A DNA stretch of 64,000 bases from Psococerastis gibbosa. Taxonomy: Eukaryota > Arthropoda > Insecta > Psocodea > Psocidae. The position numbers and the translations under genes are program-made. The notes beneath the pieces were generated by a model. It was not told the DNA's origin, ran no database searches, and was given only the letters and a program-made list of their open reading frames with translations. Below, piece after piece: positions 32,131 to 41,598 of the stretch. The DNA lies in NCBI GenBank assembly GCA_963971405.1, contig OZ020492.1, positions 4,774,001-4,838,000 on the forward strand, written 5' to 3'. Every line of letters begins with the position of its first letter. Position 1 is the stretch's first letter.

Positions 32131-32799
32131 TTCCAAATACAATTTCACGCATTAAATTTGTGACTCAAAAATGTGTCACATGTGTTAGGCTGAAGGAAGC
32201 TACAGCCACTCAATTGATGGGGGACCTTCCGGTCCTACGCGTTAGCGTGGCGAGTCATCCCTTTACTATGGGACGGACATGGCTGGGCGGCCCAGTGTCG
32301 TGGCATTAATTGCACCTGACAGTGACACGTTACCGTTACAAAAATGAAATGAAGGGGCAAGTATTATGTTCTTATTTTTATTGTTCCCTCTTTTCCTAAT
32401 ACCTACTATACTCTACATCTGCAGTGCAACAGTGAGGGAAAGCCTATGGAGCTGCTTCTTTGGGAGGGCTCCCACAGAGAACTGTGCCTATGGGCCTCCG
32501 AAGCCTAAATCCGGCCTTGTCTGGGCCTATAACTTTGCGAAATCATATAGCCCGAGGCTCCAAGATCTACTTGGATAGCCATCTTTAGGTATATATGCAT
32601 GGCCAGCACAAGGGCAGTCCACACTGCGTTGAGAGCATAAGCGAATACTGCTTTGGCTTTGCTCCATCGCTTTGTAAGCTAAACTATGGATTGCGACTGC
32701 GCAACAACCTATATGTCCACAGCGAAAATACTTTAACAGCTGCAGGCTGACAAAACCGCTTTGGGGGAGGGAATTACTGTAATTTTATTCCTGCTAGAA
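32131..32799. other. Unassigned sequence
   Basis: No recognised family. A 70-codon frame at 32366-32578 has a hydrophobic start that looks like a signal peptide but no further support. Confidence 0.35.
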
Positions 32800-33050
32800 G
32801 TCCACATTTTGGGAGGTGGGAACCGAATTTGAAGAGTAAGAAATATCAGCACCTTTTTCTCGTGATTGGGGATACAATTATTGCCTACGAGCATATGTCT
32901 ACTAGCATCAAAGTCTATGAAGTAGTTTAGCCGCAAATTAAGACAGCCGTTTCGTAAAAGACACTTTTTTGGGTTCCTGTAAGTCCGGTGAAACCTCAAA
33001 TATCCGTCAACGCAAAGCTTTACTTGTACTAACGTATACATATGAAAGCA
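32800..33050 (+). mobile_element. G element, degenerate 3' half
   Basis: Preserved tail blocks are AGCATCAAAGTCTATGAAGT followed by AGTTT, CCGTTTCGTAAAAGACAC, TTTTTTGGGTTCCTGTAAG and CAACGCAAAGCTTTACTTGT. The CAGA repeat is reduced to AAGACAG. Confidence 0.5.
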
Positions 33051-33753
33051 ATAAGTCCTGAGTGGTTTTGAGTTAGCAAAGCGGATTCAAAATATTTAAT
33101 CAAAATATGCGTAGCATTCATAAATTTAAAGAAAATAAATTAGTTGACATTTGGAAATATTAAATAATTGTTAAATATAGCAATGTCGGCCACAGAGTAT
33201 AGTAATGTAGAAATAACATGTCGGCAACTTAAGACTTTGCCGACAAGTTCAAAGACCCGCACTGAGAAATCCAAAGAAACCTTTAGAGAGAAAATTCTCA
33301 AAAAAGGTCTTTAAGAAACGAAAATAAACGAAGTTATTTAATTCGCTATCCTTATTTCTGAAAGTGGGTTGACGATCCTAAAAGCTCCCTTATAAATAAT
33401 AATAATAGTAATACATATCTCGTGCGTTGTGAGTAGTTTCGTTTGAAGAAATATATTATTCTCGCACCACGAAATTGCTGTTCTCAACGAAGGTTTCGTA
33501 CAAAGCTTGCCTATTTGGAATATAACAAGCAACTCCTTCAGCGTTTCACCAATGCCAGTAATGAGACACTCACCGTCTCTCGCTTCTGTCATTTTTTATT
33601 GAGCAAAATATGGAGTTTTCTACACAAAAACAAACGTGAAAATGTGAGACTAATTGACGATTGACTTAATATCAAAGTCCTACCTTTTCTCAAAGCTTTT
33701 TCATAACATATCCCAAGATGAAGTGTATTTTCTGTGCGTGTGCCGTGGAGGAC
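33051..33753. other. Unassigned sequence
   Basis: No recognised family. Overlapping frames on both strands at 33.3-33.7 kb have no motif. Confidence 0.4.
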
Positions 33754-34007
33754 AATTGAGGAGGCTGTTTACAAACATGGCCAACTCCAAGTTGTAGAAT
33801 TTTTCAGGAGAGCGGATTTACTGTAGAAAATTGCATTAAGTTTATAGCTAATCCTAGACTTCTCAGCGCTGATGTGCGCAATCTGGCTGCTTTTGTTACT
33901 TCATTTTACAACGTGCAGGTGGACATTAAAATTTTCTGCAAGGTCGGATCAACACTATTTTTTTGAAAAAATGGAGTTGGCCACGTTTGTAACCAAGCTC
34001 CTCAATT
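33754..34007. mobile_element. Foldback of about 250 bp (ATTGAGGAG ends)
   Basis: Left arm: AATTGAGGAGGCTGTTTACA then AACATGGCCAACTCCA. The right arm, inverted, reads AATTGAGGAGCTTGGTTACA then AACGTGGCCAACTCCA. This gives about 36 bases of inverted repeat with a few differences. The interior is non-coding. The flanking AATT on both sides is part of the palindrome, so the target duplication is unclear. Confidence 0.55.
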
Positions 34008-34187
34008 TAATATGCAGTAGAAATCCGATATTCCGGCACGTTCGGGTCCGGCACGGTGCCGGACTACCAAATATTCCGGTCTATCGGGCGGTAATTTTAA
34101 GAACAATTAGGTTAATAATTAAACTAAAAATACAGTATGCAAATACATGCAACAAAGTTTATTTTACATTTCATATAATGTATGTAT

Positions 34188-34690
34188 GTACGTATGTTGA
34201 AAGTAGGCAAAGATATGGTGTGGCGTGCTGGAGAGTCACTACTCGCATCTTTAAGATACAGAAAAAGGTGGCGAGAACTTTGAATGGGACTTAGGACCAG
34301 GGGTATCTTGCGGTCCCCCTCTTCCATCCCTAGGAATCATGACCCTTCCAACCTGGGGCTTGCTTTTCACTCACACCAATTGCCGCTCCGTCTCAAACTA
34401 CAATACGATGAACAAGGCTAGTAGTTTACCGAGAGAAAATAGAAATTACACATCTGGGCTCGGAATACGGAACAGGCTCCCTCAAACTTCCTTAAATTGC
34501 TTCGAGACCATCTCTCGGAGAAAGCATTCTACACTGTCACTGAGGCACTAGCACAATGACAATGAGAGATGAGATTTTGACGATATTTTGACGATTTGAC
34601 TATATACTTTCTTGTTGATTACTTGTTGTACTTGTTGATTACTTGATTGTATAATTTCACAGAAATGTACATGTATTTTATTTTATTTAT
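34188..34690 (+). pseudogene. LINE-E RT thumb, C-terminus and 3' UTR (copy 3)
   Basis: The longest LINE-E relic here. In frame one it reads RQRYGVACWRVTTRIFKIQK then KVARTLNGT, the YG--CW------IQK-A-R---G block after the RT palm. After a frameshift near 34290 comes GPPLPSLGIMTLPTWGLLF and ENRNYTSGLGIRNRLPQTSL. A second shift leads to the usual EKAF-TVTEALAQ end. The 3' UTR (GATTTTGACGATATTTTGAC, TTGTATAATTTCACAGAAAT) ends in an ATCA repeat. It is not functional. Confidence 0.7.
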
Positions 34691-34805
34691 ATTAATCAAT
34701 CAATCAATCAATCAATATAATATAATATAATCATACAATGTACATTTGAGAGACAAAAATACCGTGGACCCGGTAGGATGTGGCCCGTGATGGGTCGAGA
34801 ACAAC
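34691..34805 (-). mobile_element. LINE 3' end with GATT-repeat tail
   Basis: Inverted, it reads GACCCATCACGGGCCACATC, CTACCGGGTCC and then TTTTTGTCTCTCAAATGTAC, ending in GATT repeats. GGACCC and GGGTC can pair. It abuts the LINE-E tail tail-to-tail. Confidence 0.4.
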
Positions 34806-34817
34806 TGTTATTGCTTT

Positions 34818-34960
34818 TTCCCCCCTTGTCCAGTACTCCCTGGAGTAGATATTACGAAAAAATTCAATAAGTTACATAATAATAACATCCCGCATCCCCA
34901 AGCAAGCGCTTATTTGGCACAAAAGGCTCATACAGTGCTGCTAAACAAGGCTTCATAATA
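34818..34960 (-). mobile_element. LINE-B 3' UTR fragment
   Basis: CCTTGTCCAGTACTCCCTGG, ATCCCGCATCCCCAAGCAAG, GCGCTTATTTGGCACAAAAG and ACAGTGCTGCTAAACAAGGC are the inverted LINE-B end. The outer hairpin arm is mutated. Confidence 0.75.
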
Positions 34961-35244
34961 ATTATTATTTTTTTAAATAATAATAATAGTTAATAGGAAA
35001 TCCAAACAATAGTATTGGAAATATCAATAAGTTAGTAGGGAGCGTATTTAATTGTAGTTAGGAACTATTTGAGATAAATATTCTGAATTGTTAAAATATA
35101 TATAGGGCCTATGTTGAGCTTATCTCAAAAGGGAGAAGGCGATTAAATATATATATAGACTTGTTAAATGTGATCTCAGTCTACCTATAGTATGTCCCTA
35201 TTCATTAAGAGGAGATGCTACGTTTTTGTCTTTGTTTACAAAAT

Positions 35245-35408
35245 GGTTAAATCGCGTAGAAACAATTTAATGAATGGATCCGATTAGCCTCTTCAATCGC
35301 CACACTAAGTAACCTCATAGGTACTTGTGGTAAGTTACGACACGTCTCCGATCGCAAGGTATGTAGAGACTCGCACAAGTACAAGCATCTTGCCATCTGA
35401 AGTCGCTA
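35245..35408 (-). mobile_element. SINE2
   Basis: Inverted copy: CAATTTAATGAATGGATCCG, TTACGACACGTCTCCGATCG, CAAGGTATGTAGAGACTCGC and ACAAGTACAAGCATCTTGCC. Confidence 0.7.
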
Positions 35409-35449
35409 CTTACGTTGAAAATTGGCACCACAAAATTAATTTTTTATAT

Positions 35450-35725
35450 TTTTTAGTTCATTAACTCAGCACGTTATTAAAAACGTGGCTCATATAAGTT
35501 GCAGAAGACTACTTCTTGCATCATGTAATCCGGTATTTTTACTATTCGGTTTTGTAGTTGTTCCAAAAAATCCTAATTTACGTGAAATTAGTCCCCACTG
35601 GTTTTTATGAAAGAACTAAGGTACCAAAAATTTAATATTTCCTATTATATGATGAATGAAGTAATCTTCTAGAACTTACATGAGCCAAATCTTTAATAAC
35701 TTGCTTTTTTAGTTAAATAAAAAAT
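35450..35725. mobile_element. Q foldback, about 240-275 bp
   Basis: Left arm: AGCACGTTATTAAAAACGTG, GCTCATATAAGTTGCAGAAG and ACTACTT. The right arm, inverted: AGCAAGTTATTAAAGATTTG, GCTCATGTAAGTTCTAGAAG and ATTACTT. Arms of about 50 bases enclose a non-coding core. Outer limits are approximate. Related scraps lie near 28.15, 38.2, 39.5 and 55.5 kb. Confidence 0.55.
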
Positions 35726-35867
35726 AAAAAGTCAATAAAAAAACTAATGTTTGAGTGCTAATTTCCTACATAGCATGTCCTCTTAAAGAATTTTTAATGG
35801 CTGACATGGGTAGCATTTAGGACCGCTACTATTAGGTATTATTTGTACCGTATGTTGTAAGAGGGCT

Positions 35868-36718
35868 CTTGGACTCGTATCTGTACTTGGTTAAGTCATG
35901 CATTCGCATGTTTCATTGTGTCAATGGTAAGCTTGTCTCAGCTTGACATCGAGAACGTATACCAGTTTGCCAATGGCCACAAATTCATACGGAAACAATA
36001 AAAATAATGTCCAAAAACCATGGGCAGTGGCGTAGCCAAGGGGGACCCCCCCCCCAAATTTAGCAAAACAGCATTTTTTTTCAGATATTTATTTTAAAAA
36101 ATTCCCCGGGAAGACCCTGTTTCCAGTTTTGTTAATTAAGTTGTCGTCTACAAAATCAAAATGTTTTTGCCGACAAACTATTTCAGGCCTATCTTTAAAA
36201 AAAACATTCTCCGGGCCCCCCTTGTTAGCTGTAATATTCTTCACATGTAAAATATAAACATAACTGCTTTCAAAGTGCGTAAATTCCACTATTTCGGGCC
36301 TCTTATTTTCAAAATAATTCCCCCGGGGGGGGGGGGGACCACCGGTGGAGACCCATTTCTTGCAGTAGGTCTACTTTTCTTCGTCTGTAAAAGCTAAACA
36401 TTATTAGAATATATATGCATCATAATGTGTAAAACTCCACAATTTCGGGCCTATTTTTTTTCAAAAACCTTCCCCGGGGAGACCCTCGGGCCCCCCTTAC
36501 CACTCCTCGGGTAGGGAAATTAAGATCATGCCCCTAATTAGAAGATGCGTACGTCCATGAGTACGGCTCTTTTTATACTAGCGCCAAATGAAACATCTCC
36601 ATTCTAAAACCTATCGTAAGTGGGCAAACTTTATGTATTGATGTTGCATGAAAATTGGACCCCCAAAAAAAAAAAATTCTGGCTACGCCACTGTCCATGG
36701 GGTCCTTGGCATTGGATT
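35868..36718 (-). repeat. P repeat split by a hAT-like MITE
   Basis: Minus-strand P copy: ACTCGTATCTGTACTTGGTT, GACATCGAGAACGTATACCA and CATACGGAAACAATAAAAAT are on the left. After the MITE (36025-36693), CCATGGGGTCCTTGGCATTG continues it. In uninterrupted P copies the corresponding positions are contiguous (CGATCCCATGGATTTCGGAC at 62.2 kb). Confidence 0.7.
36025..36693 (+). mobile_element. hAT-like MITE, CAGTGGCG type (copy 2)
   Basis: 669 bp, opening CAGTGGCGTAGCCAAGGGGG and closing CTGGCTACGCCACTG, so the terminal 14 bases are perfect inverted repeats. Flanking octamers ACCATGGG and TCCATGGG agree at 7 of 8. The interior shares blocks with the copies at 24.3 and 57.4 kb and contains G/C tracts. 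No transposase is encoded, so it needs a partner supplied elsewhere. Confidence 0.8.
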
Positions 36719-36719
36719 T

Positions 36720-37296
36720 TATTTTGTGACTTTTATTTGATTTTTGTTATTTAGTTTACATTATGGCGAGGTCGAGCTGTAAAAATAAAAACACTTTGAT
36801 TTTATATTGTGAATGATCTAACAACGTAACAAGGCAGCCATTTAGTTTTATTTACTAAGATTATTATTAAGAGAACAGAATGAAATATTTAAAGAACACA
36901 ACCCCATTTTGTTTCATTGTAAGCCGTAAGGCACAACAGGGAAAGAGGAGGGTGGTAAAGCCGTACTTTTTAGATTGTCTCCCCGCACAATGTTAATTTT
37001 GACAAATGAACACGGCTGCTCTTAAATTGGAATACGCAAAAGTTCGCTGTCTCAAGTAATTCAGCAAGTGTTAAAAAGCCAGGCACAGCTTAAACTTTGG
37101 GAGAGTTTCTTTTTTTTAAAAGCTCCATTAAACGTAAGATAAATTTCAACAGTAATTAGGAAACGAATGGAGGAGTAGTAGCGTAATTCCTTAGCCCTTT
37201 TAAGCAAAATAATTAGAAATAAAAAATTACTCTCGTTTTTTGTTCTTTTATTATTCGTGACAGTTTATGAAAAAAACATCTGCTTCAATGCATAAA
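36720..37296. other. Unassigned sequence
   Basis: AT-rich, no recognised family or frame of interest. Confidence 0.4.
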
Positions 37297-37775
37297 ATTT
37301 CAAGGTGTAAAATTTTTATATAATACTAAGCGAGTTCGTAGGCAAGGTGCAAGGTGGTAGCGTGCTTGATATTGTGCGAGTATCTACATACCTTGCGGTC
37401 GGAGACGTGTCGTAACTCGACATTTTCAAGTTGTAAAATTTTTGTATGAGATATTATGCTAAGCGACTTCGCAGGCAAGGTGCAAGGTGGTAGCATGCTT
37501 TGAATTGTGCGAGTATCTACATACCTTGCGGTCGGAGATGTGTCGTAACTCGACATTTTCAAGTTGTAAAATTTTTTTATGAGATATTATGCTAAGCGAC
37601 TTCGCAGGCAAGGTGCAAGGTGGTAGCATGCTTTGAATTGTGCGAGTATCTACATACCTTGCGGTCGGAGATGTGTCGTAACTCGACACAAGTACCTATT
37701 AGGTGACTTGGTGAGGCGATTGAAGAGGTTAATCCGATACACTGATTAAATTGCTTGCACGTGATTTAACCTTTT
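37297..37775 (+). mobile_element. SINE2 with triplicated head (tandem 123-126 bp units)
   Basis: Three tandem units each carry TTTCAAGTTGTAAAATTTTT, a GCGACTTCGCAGGCAAGG-type head start, GCAAGGTGGTAGC, TATCTACATACCTTGCGGTC and GTGTCGTAACTCGACA. The TTTCAAG mark recurs at about 37298, 37424 and 37547. Only the third unit continues into the normal SINE2 body and tail (GATTGAAGAGGTTAATCCGA, then GATTTAACC). Units two and three are almost identical, so the amplification is recent relative to the rest. Confidence 0.8.
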
Positions 37776-37799
37776 TTTTATTAAACATAATATAAAAAA

Positions 37800-37985
37800 A
37801 TCGACGGGAAGACGACTGCCAGGACGGCCAAGAAACCGCTGGAAGGACGAGTTAGAGAATGACCTTCGCGAGTTGGGAGTCTCCAGATGGTGGAGCGTTG
37901 TGCAAAACCGAGAAGAATGGAGGAGTGTTGTCGAGCAGGCCAAAGCCCACCAAGGGCTGTAGAGCCGGAAGAAGAAGAAGAAGAA
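37800..37985 (+). pseudogene. RTE-like LINE C-terminus (copy 1)
   Basis: In one frame it encodes GRRLPGRPRNRWKDELENDL then RELGVSRWWSVVQNREEWRS and EQAKAHQGL, with a TAG stop. This is the conserved end of RTE/BovB-like LINE ORFs (GR--GRP--RW-D---EDLR-LGV--W---AQDR--WR-----AK---GL). A GAA-rich tail follows directly. The copy is truncated to about 160 bp of coding sequence and begins directly after the SINE2 tail. A second copy lies inverted at 50.2-50.4 kb. Confidence 0.75.
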
Positions 37986-38594
37986 GATAAAAAAATCGAA
38001 TTGCAAAATATAATAGTTTAATTCCTAATACGCCGTATAATAAAACTACCCAACGGCTATAACTTGTGGAAAAACAATGTCGAGTGAGTATTCGGAACGT
38101 ATATAATTATTATAATATTATAACGTAGTTAGCCTATGTCAGCCGATTCAATAATAAGCTACTATAATAACAAGATAAAGTATTGGGCCTAAATCTTTAA
38201 TAACTTACAGAGTTAATTAAATAAAAAATTACTTATTTTGAGGTGAGTCAGGAGTGGCCAATACGTATTATTGATTTTTCAGGGTGGTCTATAATTTGGA
38301 AATCCCCAACTGTGGTGTACCCTTGATACGAATATCAAATATCTAAAGCGCCTAATCAAATGTATCCAAAAATAATTCTCGGCCATTCTTAGCTTACCTA
38401 GTGGGAAAACAAGTTATTGTTGTGAGGGAATAGTGACGTAGTTTTAAATTCGTTCCAGTGACGGGATCAAAAGGGCCGACGGGCTTATGAGGGATGATAA
38501 TGTATATGCCATTGTCTCACGTCAATTGTTGGAATCTCCTATCCCGGTGCATTCATTATATACACAATAGCTTCATACAGGTTGAAGTAATCAG
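37986..38594. other. Unassigned sequence
   Basis: Only a scrap at about 38200-38290 (AAATCTTTAATAACTTACAG, AAAATTACTTATTTTGAGG) is shared with 35.69 and 39.55 kb. The rest is unassigned. Confidence 0.35.
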
Positions 38595-38665
38595 AATTTA
38601 GATGTAGTTGTAACATCACGGACTTTCAATACAAAGGTTGCGAGTTCAAATTCCGTGTAAGGTAT
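38595..38665 (+). repeat. tRNA-Glu-like sequence with T-rich tail
   Basis: GATGTAGTTGTAACATCACG, GACTTTCAATACAAAGG and TTGCGAGTTCAAATTCCGTG follow the order box A, anticodon loop CTTTCAA (TTC), T arm with box B. A run of 18 T follows at 38667. The acceptor stem is not convincing, so this is a decayed tRNA gene or the head of a SINE other than SINE1. Confidence 0.45.
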
Positions 38666-38813
38666 TTTTTTTTTTTTTTTAACTGTAACTCGGTTATTGA
38701 AGACTGAGAACTGGCAGTTTATGGGGTAATTTGTCAAATTGGGCATTAGTCATAGCGGAAAATATTGTTGATGGCGTACATAAAGAAAACAATAACTTAA
38801 TAAAATTTAAGTC

Positions 38814-38985
38814 AAGGTCGTTGCCAGAGGGAGGCCCCAGGGGTCCGGACCCCCCCCCCCCCCAAAAAAAAAAAAATATTGGCATCGTACACTAGATACA
38901 ATGGAGTTTTAAATATATTGAGTTTATCTCACCTCTAGTGACGTTAGATGGACCCCCCCCCCCCCGAAAAAATTTCAGACTATGG
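38814..38985. mobile_element. C-tract element, degenerate
   Basis: GGTCCGGACC plus a C tract and A tract at 38846-38876, and a second C tract at 38953-38965, repeat the end structure of the CAGTGGCG and AAGGCCG MITEs. GTCGTTGCCAGAGGGAGG at the left could be a mutated end; the right end is less clear. Confidence 0.3.
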
Positions 38986-39194
38986 CGTGGGGTATTTTCA
39001 ATGTTTGGTTTTGCACTTATTTAAAGTAAATTAGTAAAATTACTGGGGACTAAAATTTCACGCAATGCAAAAATCACTGAAGAATCGATAACCAAAAAAT
39101 TAAAAGTACCTTATGATACTATTTATATGAAATAGTCCTCTACAACTTGAATAGATTGAATAATAACTGGCATTAGTATTAATTTTTGAAGGAC

Positions 39195-39515
39195 TTTTTC
39201 TATGAGCCAAGGCCTACTTATAGTGGCCCATATAGGTCCTATGTCCAATGCCAACGACCCCATGGATTTCTGACATTATTTGTATTGTTTCCGTATGAAT
39301 TCTAAAGGTCTACTTAGTGCGGCTTTACAATTATAGTGTTTTAATTGTTTTTATACTTCAATACACGTTTCATTAATTCATTTTTGGCCGTTGGCTATGT
39401 AGTATACGTTCTCGATGTCAGCCTACACCGGATACAAGCGAAAATGGACAAGCTGAGACGCAATGAAACAGGCGAAAGCATGACGTAACCAAGTACAGAT
39501 ACGAGTCCTTATAAC
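39195..39515 (+). repeat. P repeat interrupted by a T element
   Basis: GGCCCATATAGGTCCTATG, CAACGACCCCATGGATTTC and ATTGTTTCCGTATGAATTCT run to 39307. GGCCGTTGGCTATGTAGTAT resumes at about 39386 and continues to AACCAAGTACAGATACGAGT. It is the best P copy apart from the insertion. Confidence 0.65.
39308..39385 (+). mobile_element. T element inserted in a P repeat
   Basis: GTGCGGCTTTACAATTATAG, TGTTTTAATTGTTTTTATAC and AATACACGTTTCATTAATTC match the T insertions at 8.93 and 12.5 kb. Confidence 0.55.
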
Positions 39516-40036
39516 TTGCGTAGTAAATTAAATAATCAGTAAAAAATTGCTGATTTTGAGGTAATCCCAGGGTGACTAATATCTATACTACGTTCCATTT
39601 CCATTTAAAGAATTGTTTTTCTTTCTCTCACACACACTGAAAAATAACCCACTAAGACCCAATATATAAGAAAAAGGAGATTGAAAATTGTCCAAGTTGT
39701 GAAGGATACTTGGGTTTGTTTAGGTTTGTCACAACAGAGGGTGGGTCAAGACGAACGCCAAGTATTGTCTCAAGTGCATCAACTTCGAACGGCAGTATTC
39801 TTTGAATCCTTCACAGTACGGAAAAGTTTTTTTATTTGAAACCCCAGGCCGAAAAACATGCTATTTTATTTCTTTCCCGCAGTTTTCAATTACATTTGAC
39901 TCGTCTTTGAGGAAGTTTTGCTCTGTACGACAGACAGAGACGGTTGGTTTGCAAATTCGGTTTGAGTGAATCGGTTGCTACTTGAGACCAGTAGGCATAG
40001 CATCAAAGGGGAAAAACTTCTTCTCCAGGAATAAGT

Positions 40037-40745
40037 GTATTATTATTATTATTATTTTCAATTATAGTAAAAATATCAGAGATACTAAGTAAACACAATA
40101 CTCAAAAAGCAGGGACGGCCCAAGGTTCAATTCTTGCTCCAATTATTTTTCTGATTCTCTGCCGAAAAATGCCAAAAATATTCGAATTTTCCAGAATATT
40201 CCATTTTGCGGATGACACCGTGATACTTTGCGCATACCCTAATCTAGATGATGCAGTAAAGATTCTTGAGGATGAGTTCTTCAAATTCCAACAATGGGTG
40301 CATGGCACCGGGCTAGTAATTAATGCTAGTAAAACAAATGTTGTGGTTATCCGTCCTCCCAATACAGTTGCAACAGAAATAAAAATAAGATACCATAATA
40401 ATCAATGCTTACACCTTAATCAAAATAAGGCCTTCTCCACATCGTACTGCTCGTGCAACTCAATACTACCTCAAGAGACGTCACAGAAATATTTAGCCTT
40501 AATAATCGATGACCAATTAAAATGGAAAGAACATATTAACTTACTATGTAACTGTCTGAAATTTTGTATCTATGCTCTTTCTACACTCACAAAAACCTTA
40601 AGCGAAAAATATTTAATTATCGTTTATAAAGCTCTTAGTGAGTCAATAATTCGTTACTGTGTCATAGCATGGGGGACAGCCCAAAAAACATCTCTAGACA
40701 GAGTGGCGAGTATTCAAAGAAGTCAGCTAAAAATTATATATAAAG
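40037..40745 (+). CDS. LINE-A reverse transcriptase, 5' segment of split ORF
   Basis: The frame is open from about 40058 to beyond 40745. It contains two RT palm motifs in order: QKAGTAQGSILAPIIFLIL (the GVPQGSILGPLLFLI region, finger/palm) and FHFADDTVILC (catalytic FADD), followed by EFFKFQQWVHGTGLVINASK, YLALIIDDQLKWKEHI and the thumb block IIRYCVIAWGTAQKTSLDRV, then IQRSQLKIIYK. The element is a non-LTR retrotransposon. The N-terminal endonuclease and RT fingers are missing (5' truncation near 40037). At 40746 the ORF is cut by a G element; codons after it up to CCAATTTATCAACG are translated repeat. The remainder of the ORF lies at 41599. Confidence 0.85.
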
Positions 40746-41598
40746 AACCGGTCCGAACTCGAACATGCTTTCCAATTTATCAACGTTAGTAGATAGAGAA
40801 TATGAGTAATTTCATGGTAAATAATTTTCCAGTGGTTAAATTTCCGATATCTCGGGGGAGGGGGGGGGGAGGTTGTCCACCTGACGTCACTGGAAGTGAG
40901 GTAAATTCTAGATAGGTCAGACAAACACATTAATTACCACTCAGCAATAATGGCAGGGCATGCAATGCATTTGAGCGCGAATTCTCTATTATTTTTTCAA
41001 ATAATAATTTTTTGTGCAAAACCAAATATTTTTTTGGGAAAGCAACCTATCCGGTTTCGTGACTCAATTTAACACCTAAAACATCCCTGAAGGTAGAAAT
41101 CATCGATAGAAAGGTTTCACAGAAAAATTATTTATTAGTCATTTTTCATTCAAATTTAGTTATTTTTATTTTTTAACCCCCAGAAGCAAACTATCAAGGG
41201 GCAAGCGACCCCCGCATTTTGTCAACATTAATAACGACTACAATATATGAGAATTTAAAAGAAATCGTTGGAGCCGTTTTTGAGAAATAATTTTTTAGAC
41301 GTTTTGTTGGAGTTTTTTTGAGAATAAAACCCCCCCTAATTGAGGTAGCCCCAAATACAAAAAATGGTTCCGTGGTATGATTTTTGTGAACCTACGTGCC
41401 AAATTCCACCCAAATCCACCGAGTAGTTTACCCGGAAATCGATGAACAGACAGACAGACCGATAGACAGACAGACATTTCGTAAAAACCACTTTTTTTGG
41501 TTCCTGGGACCTCAAAACGTGTAAATTCGTTGAAATCTCGGAATCGAAAATTTCGACCATCACAAATTTTTCCTTATACTACGTATAAATTGGAAAGC
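40746..41598 (+). mobile_element. G element (copy 2), nested in LINE-A
   Basis: Nearly full copy: starts AACCGGTCCGAACTCG, AACATGCTTTCCAATTTATC, and ends GTATAAATTGGAAAGC. It is flanked by the direct repeat ATAAAG (40740-40745 and 41599-41604). Removing the element and one repeat restores the LINE-A frame across the junction, which confirms both limits. The poly-G site is shorter and interrupted here (40854-40871). Confidence 0.85.

Noticed and set aside
34695-34715. A CRISPR-like or regulatory array in the ATCA repeat
   Set aside because: It is a simple-sequence LINE tail where two tails meet; there are no spacers.
41295-41563. Frames rich in LSVCLSVCLSV near CAGA/CTGT repeats (also 43738-43956)
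   Set aside because: They are translations of the CAGA-repeat end of G elements, present in every copy and shifting frame with the repeat.
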